Shown one piece after another: positions 43,901 to 56,301 of a stretch of 64,000 nt of DNA (position 1 is the first letter of the stretch; each line of letters begins with the position of its first letter). The position numbers and the translations under genes were made by a program. Below the pieces are notes generated by a model. The model did no database searches, had not been told where the DNA came from, and saw only the letters and a list, made by a program, of their open reading frames with translations. Origin of the DNA: Lytechinus variegatus (Eukaryota; Echinodermata; Echinoidea; Temnopleuroida; Toxopneustidae); contig NC_054756.1 of the NCBI RefSeq assembly GCF_018143015.1, positions 26,234,440 to 26,298,439 on the forward strand, in the 5' to 3' direction.

Positions 43901-46900
43901 GCTAGACAAAATTATACGCGATCCCCGGTCTTCTGTCTTCGTTTTCCAGACACCCAACAACAGGTCTGGAAAACGAAGATCGAAGACCGGGGACATGCGT
44001 TATGTCAATGGTATAAAATTTTAATGCCAGCTGAGCTGAGCGCGATATATTGCTCAATCAATTATCACTCACATTACGATATCCATACAATTAATCATTA
44101 ACCAATCATAATTCATTACATATCCAATATCAGAATATTCCTGAATTTGATCTGAATATAATAATGGTTTATTTTAGCTAGACGGATGCGATGGCCCCGG
44201 TCTTCTGTCTTCGTTTTCCAGACACCCAACAACAGGTCTGGAAAACGAAGATCGAAGACCGGGGACATGCGTTATGTCAATGGTATAAAATTTTAATGCC
44301 AGCTGAGCTGAGCGCGATATATTGCTCAATCAATTATCATTCACATTACGATATCCATACAATTAATCATTAACCAATCATAATTCATTACATATCCAAT
44401 ATCAGAATATTCCTGAATTTGATCTAAATATAATAATGGTTTATTTTAGCTAGACGGATGCGATGGCCCCGGTCTTCTGTCTTCGTTTTCCAGACACCCA
44501 ACAACAGGTCTGGAAAACGAAGATCGAAGACCGGGGACATGCGTTATGTCAATGGTATAAAATTTTCATGCCAGCTGAGCTGAGCGCGATATATTGCTCA
44601 ATCAATTATCATTCACATTACGATATCCATACAATTAATCATTAACCAATCATAATTCATTACATATCCAATATCAGAATATTCCTGAATTTGATCTGAA
44701 TATAATAATGGTTTATTTTAGCTAGACGGATGCGATGGCCCCGGCCTTCTGTCTTCGTTTTCCAGACACCCAACAACAGGTCTGGAAAACGAAGATCGAA
44801 GACCGGGGACATGCGTTATGTCAATGGTATAAAATTTTAATGCCAGCTGAGCTGAGCGCGATATATTGCTCAATCAATTATCATTCACATTACGATATCC
44901 ATACAATTAATCATTAACCAATCATAATTCATTACATATCCAATATCAGAATATTCCTGAATTTGATCTGAATATAATAATGGTTTATTTTAGCTAGACG
45001 GATACGATGGCCCCGGTCTTCTGTCTTCGTTTTCCAGACACCCAACAACAGGTCTGGAAAACGAAGATCGAAGACCGGGGACATGCGTTATGTCAATGGT
45101 ATAAAATTTTCATGCCAGCTGAGCGCGATATATTGCTCAATCAATTATCATTCACATTACGATATCCATACAATTAATCATTAACCAATCATAATTCATT
45201 ACATATCCAATATCAGAATATTCCTGAATTTGATCTGAATATAATAATGGTTTATTTTAGCTAGACGGATACGATGGCCCCGGTCTTCTGTCTTCGTTTT
45301 CCAGACACCCAACAACAGGTCTGGAAAACGAAGATCGAAGACCGGGGACATGCGTTATATGAATGGTATAAAATTTTAATGCCAGCTGAGCTGAGCGCGA
45401 TATATTGCTCAATCAATTATCATTCACATTACGATATCCATACAATTAATCATTAACCAATCATAATTCATTACATATCCAATATCAGAATATTCCTGAA
45501 TTTGATCTGAATATAATAATGGTTTATTTTAGCTAGACGGATGCGATGGCCCCGGTCTTCTGTCTTCGTTTTCCAGACACCCAACAACAGGTCTGGAAAA
45601 CGAAGATCGAAGACCGGGGACATGCGTTATGTCAATGGTATAAAATTTTAATGCCAGCTGAGCTGAGCGCGATATATTGCTCAATCAATTATCACTCACA
45701 TTACGATATCCATACAATTAATCATTAACCAATCATAATTCATTACATATCCAATATCAGAATATTCCTGAATTTGATCTGAATATAATAATGGTTTATT
45801 TTAGCTAGACGGATGCGATGGCCCCGGTCTTCTGTCTTCGTTTTCCAGACACCCAACAACAGGTCTGGAAAACGAAGATCGAAGACCGGGGACATGCGTT
45901 ATGTCAATGGTATAAAATTTTAATGCCAGCTGAGCTGAGCGCGATACATTGCTCAATCAATTATCATTCACATTACGATATCCATACAATTAATCATTAA
46001 CCAATCATAATTCATTACATATCCAATATCAGAATATTCCTGAATTTGATCTGAATATAATAATGGTTTATTTTAGCTAGACGGATGCGATGGCCCCGGT
46101 CTTCTGTCTTCGTTTTCCAGACACCCAACAACAGGTCTGGAAAACGAAGATCGAAGACCGGGGACATGCGTTATGTCAATGGTATAAAATTTTCATGCCA
46201 GCTGAGCTGAGCGCGATATATTGCTCAATCAATTATCATTCACATTACGATATCCATACAATTAATCATTAACCAATCATAATTCATTACATATCCAATA
46301 TCAGAATATTCCTGAATTTGATCTGAATATAATAATGGTTTATTTTAGCTAGACGGATGCGATGGCCCCGGCCTTCTGTCTTCGTTTTCCAGACACCCAA
46401 CAACAGGTCTGGAAAACGAAGATCGAAGACCGGGGACATGCGTTATGTCAATGGTATAAAATTTTAATGCCAGCTGAGCTGAGCGCGATATATTGCTCAA
46501 TCAATTATCATTCACATTACGATATCCATACAATTAATCATTAACCAATCATAATTCATTACATATCCAATATCAGAATATTCCTGAATTTGATCTGAAT
46601 ATAATAATGGTTTATTTTAGTTAGACGGATACGATGGCCCCGGTCTTCTGTCTTCGTTTTCCAGACACCCAACAACAGGTCTGGAAAACGAAGATCGAAG
46701 ACCGGGGACATGCGTTATGTCAATGGTATAAAATTTTCATGCCAGCTGAGCGCGATATATTGCTCAATCAATTATCATTCACATTACGATATCCATACAA
46801 TTAATCATTAACCAATCATAATTCATTACATATCCAATATCAGAATATTCCTGAATTTGATCTGAATATAATAATGGTTTATTTTAGCTAGACGGATACG

Positions 46901-49735
46901 ATGGCCCCGGTCTTCTGTCTTCGTTTTCCAGACACCCAACAACAGGTCTGGAAAACGAAGATCGAAGACCGGGGACATGCGTTATATGAATGGTATAAAA
47001 TTTTAATGCCAGCTGAGCTGAGCGCGATATATTGCTCAATCAATTATCATTCACATTACGATATCCATACAATTAATCATTAACCAATCATAATTCATTA
47101 CATATCCAATATCAGAATATTCCTGAATTTGATCTGAATATAATAATGGTTTATTTTAGCTAGACGGATGCGATGGCCCCGGTCTTCTGTCTTCGTTTTC
47201 CAGACACCCAACAACTGGGTGTCTGGAAAACGAAGATCGAAGACCGGGACATGCGTTATGTCAGTGGTATAAAATTTTAATGCCAGCTGAGCTGAGCGCG
47301 ATATATTGCTCAATCAATTATCACTCACATTACGATATCCATACAATTAATCATTAACCAATCATAATTCATTACATATCCAATATCAGAATATTCCTGA
47401 ATTTGATCTGAATATAATAATGGTTTATTTTAGCTAGACGGATGCGATGGCCCCGGTCTTCTGTCTTCGTTTTCCAGACACCCAACAACAGGTCTGGAAA
47501 ACGAAGATCGAAGACCGGGGACATGCGTTATGTCAATGGTATAAAATTTTAATGCCAGCTGAGCTGAGCGCGATATATTGCTCAATCAATTATCATTGAC
47601 ATTACGATATCCATACAATTAATCATTAACCAATCATAATTCATTACATATCCAATATCAGAATATTCCTGAATTTGATCTGAATATAATAATGGTTTAT
47701 TTTAGCTAGACGGATGCGATGGCCCCGGTCTTCTGTCTTCGTTTTCCAGACACCCAACAACAGGTCTGGAAAACGAAGATCGAAGACCGGGGACATGCGT
47801 TATGTCAATGGTATAAAATTTTCATGCCAGCTGAGCTGAGCGCGATATATTGCTCAATCAATTATCATTCACATTACGATATCCATACAATTAATCATTA
47901 ACCAATCATAATTCATTACATATCCAATATCAGAATATTCCTGAATTTGATCTGAATATAATAATGGTTTATTTTAGCTAGACGGATGCGATGGCCCCGG
48001 TCTTCTGTCATCGTTTTCCAGACACCCAACAACAGGTCTGGAAAACGAAGATCGAAGACCGGGGACATGCGTTATGTCAATGGTATAAAATTTTAATGCC
48101 AGCTGAGCTGAGCGCGATATATTGCTCAATCAATTATCATTCACATTACGATATCCATACAATTAATCATTAACCAATCATAATTCATTACATATCCAAT
48201 ATCAGAATATTCCTGAATTTGATCTGAATATAATAATGGTTTATTTTAGCTAGACGGATGCGATGGCCCCGGTCTTCTGTCTTCGTTTTCCAGACACCCA
48301 ACAACAGGTCTGGAAAACGAAGATCGAAGACCGGGGACATGCGTTATGTCAATGGTATAAAATTTTAATGCCAGCTGAGCTGAGCGCGATATATTGCTCA
48401 ATCAATTATCATTCACATTACGATATCCATACAATTAATCATTAACCAATCATAATTCATTACATATCCAATATCAGAATATTCCTGAATTTGATCTGAA
48501 TATAATAATGGTTTATTTTAGCTAGACGGATGCGATGGCCCCGGTCTTCTGTCTTCGTTTTCCAGACACCCAACAACAGGTCTGGAAAACGAAGATCGAA
48601 GACCGGGGACATGCGTTATGTGAATGGTATAAAATTTTTAATGCCAGCTGAGCTGAGCGCGATATATTGCTCAATCAATTATCATTCACATTACGATATC
48701 CATACGTACAATTAATCATTAACCAATCATAATTCATTACATATCCAATATCAGAATATTCCTGAATTTGATCTGAATATAATAATGGTTTATTTTAGCT
48801 AGACGGATGCGATGGCCCCGGTCTTCTGTCTTCGTTTTCCAGACACCCAACAACAGGTCTGGAAAACGAAGATCGAAGACCGGGGACATGCGTTATGTCA
48901 ATGGTATAAAATTTTAATGCCAGCTGAGCTGAGCGCGATATATTGCTCAATCAATTATCATTCACATTACGATATCCATACAATTAATCATTAACCAATC
49001 ATAATTCATTACATATCCAATATCAGAATATTCCTGAATTTGATCTGAATATAATAATGGTTTATTTTAGCTAGACGGATGCGATGGCCCCGGTCTTCTG
49101 TCTTCGTTTTCCAGACACCCAACAACAGGTCTGGAAAACGAAGATCGAAGACCGGGGACATGCGTTATGTGAATGGTATAAAATTTTAATGCCAGCTGAG
49201 CTGAGCGCGATATATTGCTCAATCAATTATCATTCACATTACGATATCCATACGTACAATTAATCATTAACCAATCATAATTCATTACATATCCAATATC
49301 AGAATATTCCTGAATTTGATCTGAATATAATAATGGTTTATTTTAGTTAGACGGATGCGATGGCCCCGGTCTTCTGTCTTCGTTTTCCAGACACCCAACA
49401 ACAGGTCTGGAAAACGAAGATCGAAGACCGGGGACATGCGTTATGTGAATGGTATAAAATTTTAATGCCAGCTGAGCTGAGCGCGATATATTGCTCAATC
49501 AATTATCATTCACATTACGATATCCATACGTACAATTAATCATTAACCAATCATAATTCATTACATATCCAATATCAGAATATTCCTGAATTTGATCTGA
49601 ATATAATAATGGTTTATTTTAGCTAGACGGATGCGATGGCCCCGGTCTTCTGTCTTCGTTTTCCAGACACCCAACAACAGGTCTGGAAAACGAAGATCGA
49701 AGACCGGGGACATGCGTTATGTCAATGGGAGAACA
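43901..49735 (+). repeat. Right array of about 272-bp monomers (about 22)
   Basis: The same monomer as in the left array, in opposite orientation. Near-uniform 272-bp spacing, with some units shortened by 5 bp (one GAGCT lost in CAGCTGAGCTGAGCG) and some lengthened near 48710, 49255 and 49530 by a GTAC insertion. Each monomer holds a 60-codon open frame by chance of repetition, not evidence of coding. Confidence 0.92.
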
Positions 49736-50271
49736 TGTGTAGGGGGCAAGGTCCAAAGTCCATTCTAACCCGCGCACGTGTTTTGTACACACTTTGCACT
49801 GCTTTGTACACGCTTCGTGCGTGAACTACAAACGCTTTCACACGAGTGTGATACGTGTCCCCGGTCTTCGGTCTTCGGTCTTCGTTTTCCAGACACCCGT
49901 GGGAAACCGGTGAAAACACGTTTATCTCATGAAATTATGGAAATACAAGCCTTATTTCAAATGACCAGAACTTTTTTATTTCTTGACCATTTTCTGTAAT
50001 TTAGGTACCAAATTAAAGAGCAGATATTGAACTTTTCAGAAATGTGGTTTTCTTTTTGAAACCCAGATACCCCCCGCCAAATGAGTTTTTGGTATCCTTT
50101 CTTCAAATTGTTTTTGCTCACTCATGCGTGAATAAGAAATAACCTAAGTAATATCAGATGAAAGAGGAGATTCTAAGCTTTAAATTGGTAGGTCATTTGT
50201 CTATTCTATTTATTATTAAGTTATGATAAATGATCGTTAAATCTCGGTTTCGTTTATTCTGGGACGCACTG

Positions 50272-50523
50272 TATATTATGTCGCACTGCGTGGCTGACAT
50301 GTGGTAGTTTAAGCTCTGATAATACTTTGTAGTTTTTAGAATATTACATCTTATTCATTGTAAGCGCTTTGGGCCTAATGGGAAAAGCGCAGTACAAATA
50401 ACAAGTAATAATAATAATAATAATAATAACAGTAATAATTATATATTAATACTAAGGATAATAATGAAATAATAATAATTATAAACTTTCTTGTATAACG
50501 CATTTACAATGGCGTATCACTGT
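50272..50523. repeat. SINE/LINE 3' tail fragment
   Basis: GTAAGCGCTTTGGGCC...AAAGCGCAGTACAAAT followed by AAT repeats at 50406-50430 is a CR1/L2-type tail. Confidence 0.55.
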
Positions 50524-50925
50524 TAAAGAGAAATTCCAGTAGTTGCAGTTAACACTGATTTCATGAGAAAGTCTGTAAAACAAGGCTTAATTGCCAGTAT
50601 ATCATCGAGGATCTAGATCTGGTACAGTTACATTAACTGGACTTTGTGAAATCTTGAAATCTACGCTGAAAAATGTTCACACCGAAAATCCCCAACACAG
50701 ATAAGCGCACGTGGGACAATGTATAATTATTGCTTAGGGCGTCGGGCCCGACGCCCTACCCGAATCCCATGCTTATTTGCTGATTTCTCAGCAATTACAC
50801 AATTTCTTCCAGAATCCTTTGGCACATGCGTTTTATTTATACAAACAGACACTTTAGTGGTCATTTCATTGGATTCTGTACGAACTCATTTTGATATCGT
50901 TACCAAAACTAGCATTTACCTTTAA
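50524..50925. repeat. Dispersed repeat D, copy 2
   Basis: Matches 728-1140 along most of its length with scattered substitutions and small indels. It starts about 250 bp outside the right end of the giant fold-back element. Confidence 0.75.
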
Positions 50926-51220
50926 TCACTTCTTATCATTTCATGTTCGTATTTCTTTGTCATCAACTATCATGCCCAACAATGTTTGATAAATAAATAC
51001 ATGTTTATGACATGTTTTGATTTTTTTTCAAATTTGCAAGCCTTCCTAAGTTGGAGCCACTATCATTTTAATTATGTAATGTAATATTAATGAATAATTT
51101 GTTTTGAGGGGTCCACGATTTACAAGCACAGCTTCACAGTGGACCTCTCCATTTCCAGCATGTTATTTTCAGCCACAAATATTCCATGATCCATATTAAG
51201 TTTGAAATGTATAATTTAGA
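50926..51220. other. Intergenic, nothing recognised
   Basis: AT-rich, no ORF or repeat structure of note. Confidence 0.4.
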
Positions 51221-51223
51221 TGA

Positions 51224-51261
<38 letters not shown>

Positions 51262-51262
51262 C
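51221..51262. repeat. (TA)n microsatellite
   Basis: TA units with one G interruption, left of the 185-bp MITE. Confidence 0.9.
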
Positions 51263-51270
51263 TATATTAT

Positions 51271-51455
51271 ACAGATATTGACTAATGGGGTGTGTAATAT
51301 AAACATTCTTTGGACCGCCGGATTTATATTTTCCCGAGGGGTTATATTTTCCCGAAGCGCGCAGCGCTGAGGGAAAATATGATCACGAGGGAAAATATTA
51401 ATCCTTTAGGCGGTCCAAAGATTTTTTTTTACACATCCCATCAGTCAATATCTGT
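51271..51455. mobile_element. Palindromic MITE (185 bp)
   Basis: ACAGATATTGACTAATGGGG and, inside, TTTGGACCGCC are mirrored by GGCGGTCCAAAG and CCCATCAGTCAATATCTGT. The centre has GCGCGCAGCGC. Confidence 0.82.
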
Positions 51456-51867
51456 TATATTAGATAGCCTTTAATGATGAAGATAAAAATGGTCTAACGA
51501 TGCGTGCAACCTGTTGTTTACGATAGTCACAGTGATTGATGGAACTGGTATAGATCTAGATGTAACTTTAGTCTACTACTACTTTAATGCAGTGAATGGC
51601 CCTTTTCTAATCAAATCAAGTTTGTTTTAGGCCTAGCCCTAGATCTCAGTTAGAGTCCAGCTCAGATACTTTAGTCCCACATATTTTATTTCCGTTTAGT
51701 TGATAACATCTAATCCACAAGAGGGCGCCATACACGTAGAAAATATATTCACGGACCGGTTGGTCAATATATTCATCGAAGGTGGACCGGCTGGGAAAAT
51801 ACACGGATTTCGATCATATCACGTGACGCGCAATTGACCAATCGCGCTTGGCTATCTGTCTTGGCTA

Positions 51868-51868
<1 letters not shown>

Positions 51869-51923
<55 letters not shown>

Positions 51924-52164
51924 AAGAAGCTAAAAAAGCATTGAAGCGGGAGACGTAGCCTGGATTTCTTCAAATTTTATTAATACAAGCTTTCGGCCAT
52001 TTAGTTGGGATACCTGAAGAAGGCCGAACTAAATGGCCAAAGCTTGTATTAATAAAAGTTGAAGAAATCCAGGCTACGTCTCCCGCTTCAATGCTTTTTT
52101 AGCTTCTTCGCCAATATATTACTCACTGAAGCACCCACGCAATGTTTAGGTCCTTGCTCATCAC

Positions 52165-52223
<59 letters not shown>

Positions 52224-52235
52224 TATATATATGTT
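51869..52235. repeat. AT microsatellites flanking a 190-bp palindrome
   Basis: (AT)n at about 51871-51919 and 52168-52233 with a near-perfect inverted repeat between (51921-52110). The arms start TGAAGAAGCTAAAAAAGCAT and end with its complement. The centre has CCTGAAGAAGGCCGAACTAA and a matching complement. Confidence 0.85.
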
Positions 52236-53048
52236 ACATGTTTCTTTACTGCATTTCAATTGTTATAATTGTATTTATGATGTATTTTGTCTACTGTTTT
52301 GTTGGAAACGAGAAAAAATAAAACTGAAACTGAACTGAAGATTTTCCTCATTGTATTGACGGGTTGATCCAAAGAGACGACTAAAAAAAACAAACTTTGA
52401 AAAAATAATGTTTTCGAATTTCAAGTGGGGTAAAATATGAAGGGCAGTTTGGAAAAAGCATTCAGATTGGCCAAGAATATCCAAGAAAACAAAATGGTCT
52501 GGAAATTCATGTTGATGAACAGAGAAGCTAATCATTTAATCCATTGCCTGAAAAATAAGGGTCCATGTTTTAACAAAGGTTAAATATTTAGATAATCACA
52601 GACTTTTTTCTTTGTTTTTGTTTTCATGTTTGTTGATATGAAATGTGTGAGAACAGTCCTACCCTGTGTCACTCTGTGAAATATAGATATTACGATAAAA
52701 TAGAAAATTGATAGTTTATTCAAACATGCCAGATACGAATATTCTTTGCGCGTCATGAGATGAAATCTTCATGATCTCTGTCCTTTGTAAGCATGTATTG
52801 AAGAACAACAGCTTAGCGTAAGCTTTGATGAAACTTTCAAATTCATGTCCCTTTTCAAGTTCTTTAGATTTTCAACGTATTACTTTTTCATTGAATTCGC
52901 GTCAAATGTTTATCAATGCATTTGGGACATTCCGATCTGTACAGTGTACGTCATTCAGTGGATGATTCGTTAGTTCTCAAGTCGAGTCTTTAGCCAGCAT
53001 CGTGGACAAGCAGAGGTGTTTCTTAAAAAAAAGAAAGGTTTCGTACCA
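52236..53048. other. Intergenic with a possible retroelement end
   Basis: AGAAAAAATAAAACTGAAACTGAACTGAAG near 52311 resembles the A-rich repeat tail of a LINE (shown here only as AATAAAACTGAAACTGAAC). Rest unclassified. Confidence 0.35.
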
Positions 53049-53233
53049 GGTATGTGTTTCATAAAGCTGTTCGTAAGTTAAGAGTGCCTTAAGAACGGCT
53101 GATGGTCCTCTCTTGAGGTAAATGGTACATACACCAGAACGTTCATTGGCGATGGTTTAGCGCGTACGAAAGGATCACCAGTCGTTCTCAAAGTCGCTCT
53201 TAACTTAAGAACAGCTTTTTGAAACACCCACCA
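53049..53233. mobile_element. MITE (family A), second copy
   Basis: Inverted ends GTTTCATAAAGCTGTTCGTA and its near complement, with the shared AAAGGATCACCAGTCGTTCT inner motif. It is non-coding. Confidence 0.8.
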
Positions 53234-53564
53234 GGTAGGGTCCCACAACTTAATCTCCTTTAGTATCTATTTGAGGGATTCGCACTGGAGAAGCTCTGGG
53301 TCCCGTTGCGATCGATACGATCAACCTCAACTATATCATGTATATGGAAATCCAGCATTATCATAATTTTCCATCATGAACTCAGAACGTCTTTTGTAAA
53401 CAAATGGAATCACATCATATTGTCAAGACAACAGTGAATGGATAAGAGTATTATATCTGTAAAATCTTTTGAACAAACGTGCATTTAAATAGATATTGAC
53501 GTTGCTGGCTTTCCATATTTGAGATTGATCGAATTAATCGTAAATATTTGGTAGATGGAGCCCT

Positions 53565-53743
53565 GGTGGGTGTTTTATAAAGCTGTTATAAAGTTAAGAG
53601 CGACTTTAAGAACGACTGGGGACCCTTTCATACGCGCTCGTCACCAATGAACATTTACTGGTGAATATAATTTACACAAGAAAGGATTACCAGTCGTTCA
53701 TAAAGTCACTTTTAACTTAAGAACAGCTCTATAAAACGGCCCC
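53565..53743. mobile_element. MITE (family A), third copy
   Basis: Diverged palindromic copy: the left end GGTGGGTGTTTTATAAAGCT pairs with the right end AGCTCTATAAAACGGCCCC. The inner AAGAGCGACTTTAAGAACGA arm is conserved. Confidence 0.75.
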
Positions 53744-56036
53744 TGTTTTTTTTTTAGGGACAGATGAAAAATACATGCACGTCATGCTCCTTTCCCCTCA
53801 CCATACAAATGGATTGCATATTGTAGTTGCATTTGAGTTTTAGAATGAACATAAACTTGAAAACCTGAATTTGTATATTTGTACAAATATCACGGATATA
53901 AATGGAAGATATGCCAATGCACAATTCCGTAACTGTATAAAAAGTATAAAACAACGAAGGTCTTATCAATCAATATAATGTCGTATTTGACGAAACTACC
54001 TCATAGCAGCTGCAGCACACTTGAAGTAACAGACTCACACAAAAGTTCTCCTTTCTATATCATTTTAATACGTAAAAAAAACAACAATGTCATCTGTAAA
54101 AGTAACAAAATGATAACTTCTTTACCTAAGACTACCTCATCGCATGATACAGTAACTGTACAAATCATAATAATTAATTATTCATAATTCCTTAAACACA
54201 CACAAAAAGTACCTTGAGTGGCTTGAGTCTTTTTTATGTATACAATAGATCAAATTAACAAAGGGGTCTTATGAATCAGTAGGAAGTAAGGTGTTTTTTT
54301 AATCAAAGAACAGCTCATCGCATAGTTCATTAAAGTGTTCAGGTTAATTAAATAAATGAAATCACAAGTTCGAAAATGAGTTTTCCTTTAGATTCAGTCA
54401 TTTTTTATATATTCTATAAAATGCATTGATAAAACAAATAATTCAAAAAATCTTCATCATGCATAAAAACAGTTAAATAAGATTAGTTTTTGTTATGTAT
54501 CAATAACCCAATAAATAATTCCTTTATCAAAGAATATAGTTCATCGCATACTTAGTAACAGCGCAAATTAGAGTTCATTTTATTTGATTTATTTTCAACT
54601 ACATGTAAGTTCAATTCAAGAAAATACAGTTTGGTCAAATATTGAATAAACTCACCATTTCATACTTTTGACGAATACAGTCATTTCATTTTATGTGGAA
54701 ACACGAAACCGAATTAATAAAATTATTATGTATCAATGAATTATTATTATGTATTAGTATTATGAATCAATAAACAAAACAATAACAAATTAATTAAAGA
54801 ATAACTTTTAATTACGTTAAAAAAATTCAATAACATAAGAGTCTTTTGAATCAATAAGACACATAAAAATCTTCATAGAACACTACCTCGTCGCAAGCAA
54901 ATGAATGATCTCACTCTTACACGCAAACGATTTCCTTTGAATCGTTTCAGTCATTTGTTATGTATTGACAAATCAAATTTATCAAGTCGTCGGGTTTTCG
55001 ACAACCAGAAAATAAGGCAATAACTTCCGTAGCAAAGACTAGCTTGTCGCATACTTCAGTAAATATGGTAAAATTTAAAAGCCATGTGAATGAATGAATG
55101 AATGAATTCACCTTGTGTGTGTTTAATTGCGTGTTTAATAAAGCGTGTATCAATCAGATATGATTATTCACAGTTTCACACAAAGGATACGAGTCGTTCA
55201 GCCAGTAATAATATTTGAACAAGAAATCAAATTAACAAAAGACTTACATGAATCACTAAGCGTGCCTTCGTTGAGATTATTAAGAGAAAATATGCGTTTT
55301 GTCCCGCATTTTGTGGGTCAATGTAATGAGGAAGTAATTATTCTCCAAAAAAGAAAGATTATCTTCATAATTATATTGTTTACTGTGGTCTACGCGATGC
55401 CTGTTTACCAGACTGTCGTGAAGAATATTGCAAACAATCGCATTATGTTCAAATTGGTTTCTTTAGGGAATGAATGCATGGACATGCTACTAATAATGTC
55501 TTCTTGGCTACGTGGGAGTCATGTGCTGTTATTCGTCGAACAAGCACTTCAAATGAATGGCTTTTAGTTCCTCTTAAGTAACAAATTTCATCGAATCAAC
55601 CATAGGAATATAATAATATTTTATCTTCCAAACTCCAAACTTGAAGTCAGTGATATCAGATGAGATTTTGAGCTGATTCAATTTTTTTATAGTTTTTATA
55701 GCAAAGTAATATAAAACGTGCATTTTAGTAAAAATCATTATTGGAATATCGAACTCCATATATCAAAAGGGGATAGGCCCTGATTCCATGCCATAAATAA
55801 AGAAGCATATTGAGTTTTAAAAACACTTAGGATATTACACATATAAAATAATCATAATCGCCAAAGAAAGTATATGTATGTGTGAAAATGGGTTTATGGG
55901 CGTGTGGATGTTTGTCCAAATTAAATAGCATGTGTTTTTATTCTCATAAATTTATCACGAATTGACTCGAATCCTCTTCATCGACGAACAAAATTGTGTT
56001 TTTCATAATATACCGATTGCATTCTATCATAGGTAC
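53744..56036. repeat. AT-rich intergenic DNA with degenerate repeats
   Basis: CTCATCGCATGAT-like motifs recur near 54133, 54313, 54542, 54886 and 55031 with CAGTCATTT and AATCAATAA text between, suggesting an old tandem repeat of irregular 150-350 bp period. The minus-strand transcript end of the small gene lies here. TTTATT at about 55936 would read AATAAA. Confidence 0.4.
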
Positions 56037-56301
56037 CTACATGTCTTTATTCGTTGGGTTTTCGGTGTAATCATTCCCACCCTCCCTTAATATCTTGCTT
56101 GCATATTTGGCCACCGTCTGGTTTTCGTAGATCAGATCTGTTTGTGGGGGACGTCTCTCCCTTGGACCTTTCGCCGACGCTGTAGGGGTGACGGTGATCT
56201 CTTGGTACGTCTTGCCATCCTCTGGCATGCCTGGTCTAGGTTGGAGCTCCATGTCCGGGTCTGGCCCGCCCTCTTCGGTCACAGGTGGCACATTAGTGCG
56301 T
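56037..56301 (-). CDS. Membrane protein exon 3: cytoplasmic tail and stop
   Basis: The exon has 265 bases, entering in phase 2 after CACCACAG and ending at TAG (56037-56039). The tail is rich in Pro, Glu and Arg, and four tyrosines are visible. YENQ matches the Grb2-type pYxNx pattern and YQEI resembles the Src-family pYEEI pattern. These are motif matches only. Confidence 0.8.

Larger units (their letters stand above)
33883..50271. mobile_element. Giant fold-back (inverted-repeat) element, 16.4 kb
   Basis: The left terminus CAGTGCGTCCCAGAAAAAAC is mirrored by the right terminus GGGACGCACTG preceded by CGGTTTCGTTTATTCT. TA dinucleotides flank both ends (33881-33882 and 50272-50273), as in Tc1/mariner insertions. 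The outer 350 bp of each arm are nearly identical, the next part is an array of about 272-bp monomers, and a spacer of about 3.9 kb (39970-43900) separates the arms. No transposase frame is seen, so it is non-autonomous. Sea urchin TU elements are known fold-back transposons with tandem repeats in their arms. Relation to them is unproven. Confidence 0.85.

Noticed and set aside
34500..49735. CRISPR-like array of regularly spaced repeats
   Set aside because: Spacing is regular but the whole 272-bp unit is repeated with no unique spacers, and the genome is eukaryotic.
43901..49824. About 15 near-identical 60-codon open frames (starting MAPVFCLRF), one per array monomer
   Set aside because: They arise because the same 272-bp monomer repeats. 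They span the non-coding hairpin, their changes include 5-bp indels, and they have no coding-like conservation or promoter context.
55145..55567. 140-codon plus-strand open frame with hydrophobic stretches
   Set aside because: No recognisable domain, no splice partners, lies in AT-rich degenerate repeats. Most likely chance.
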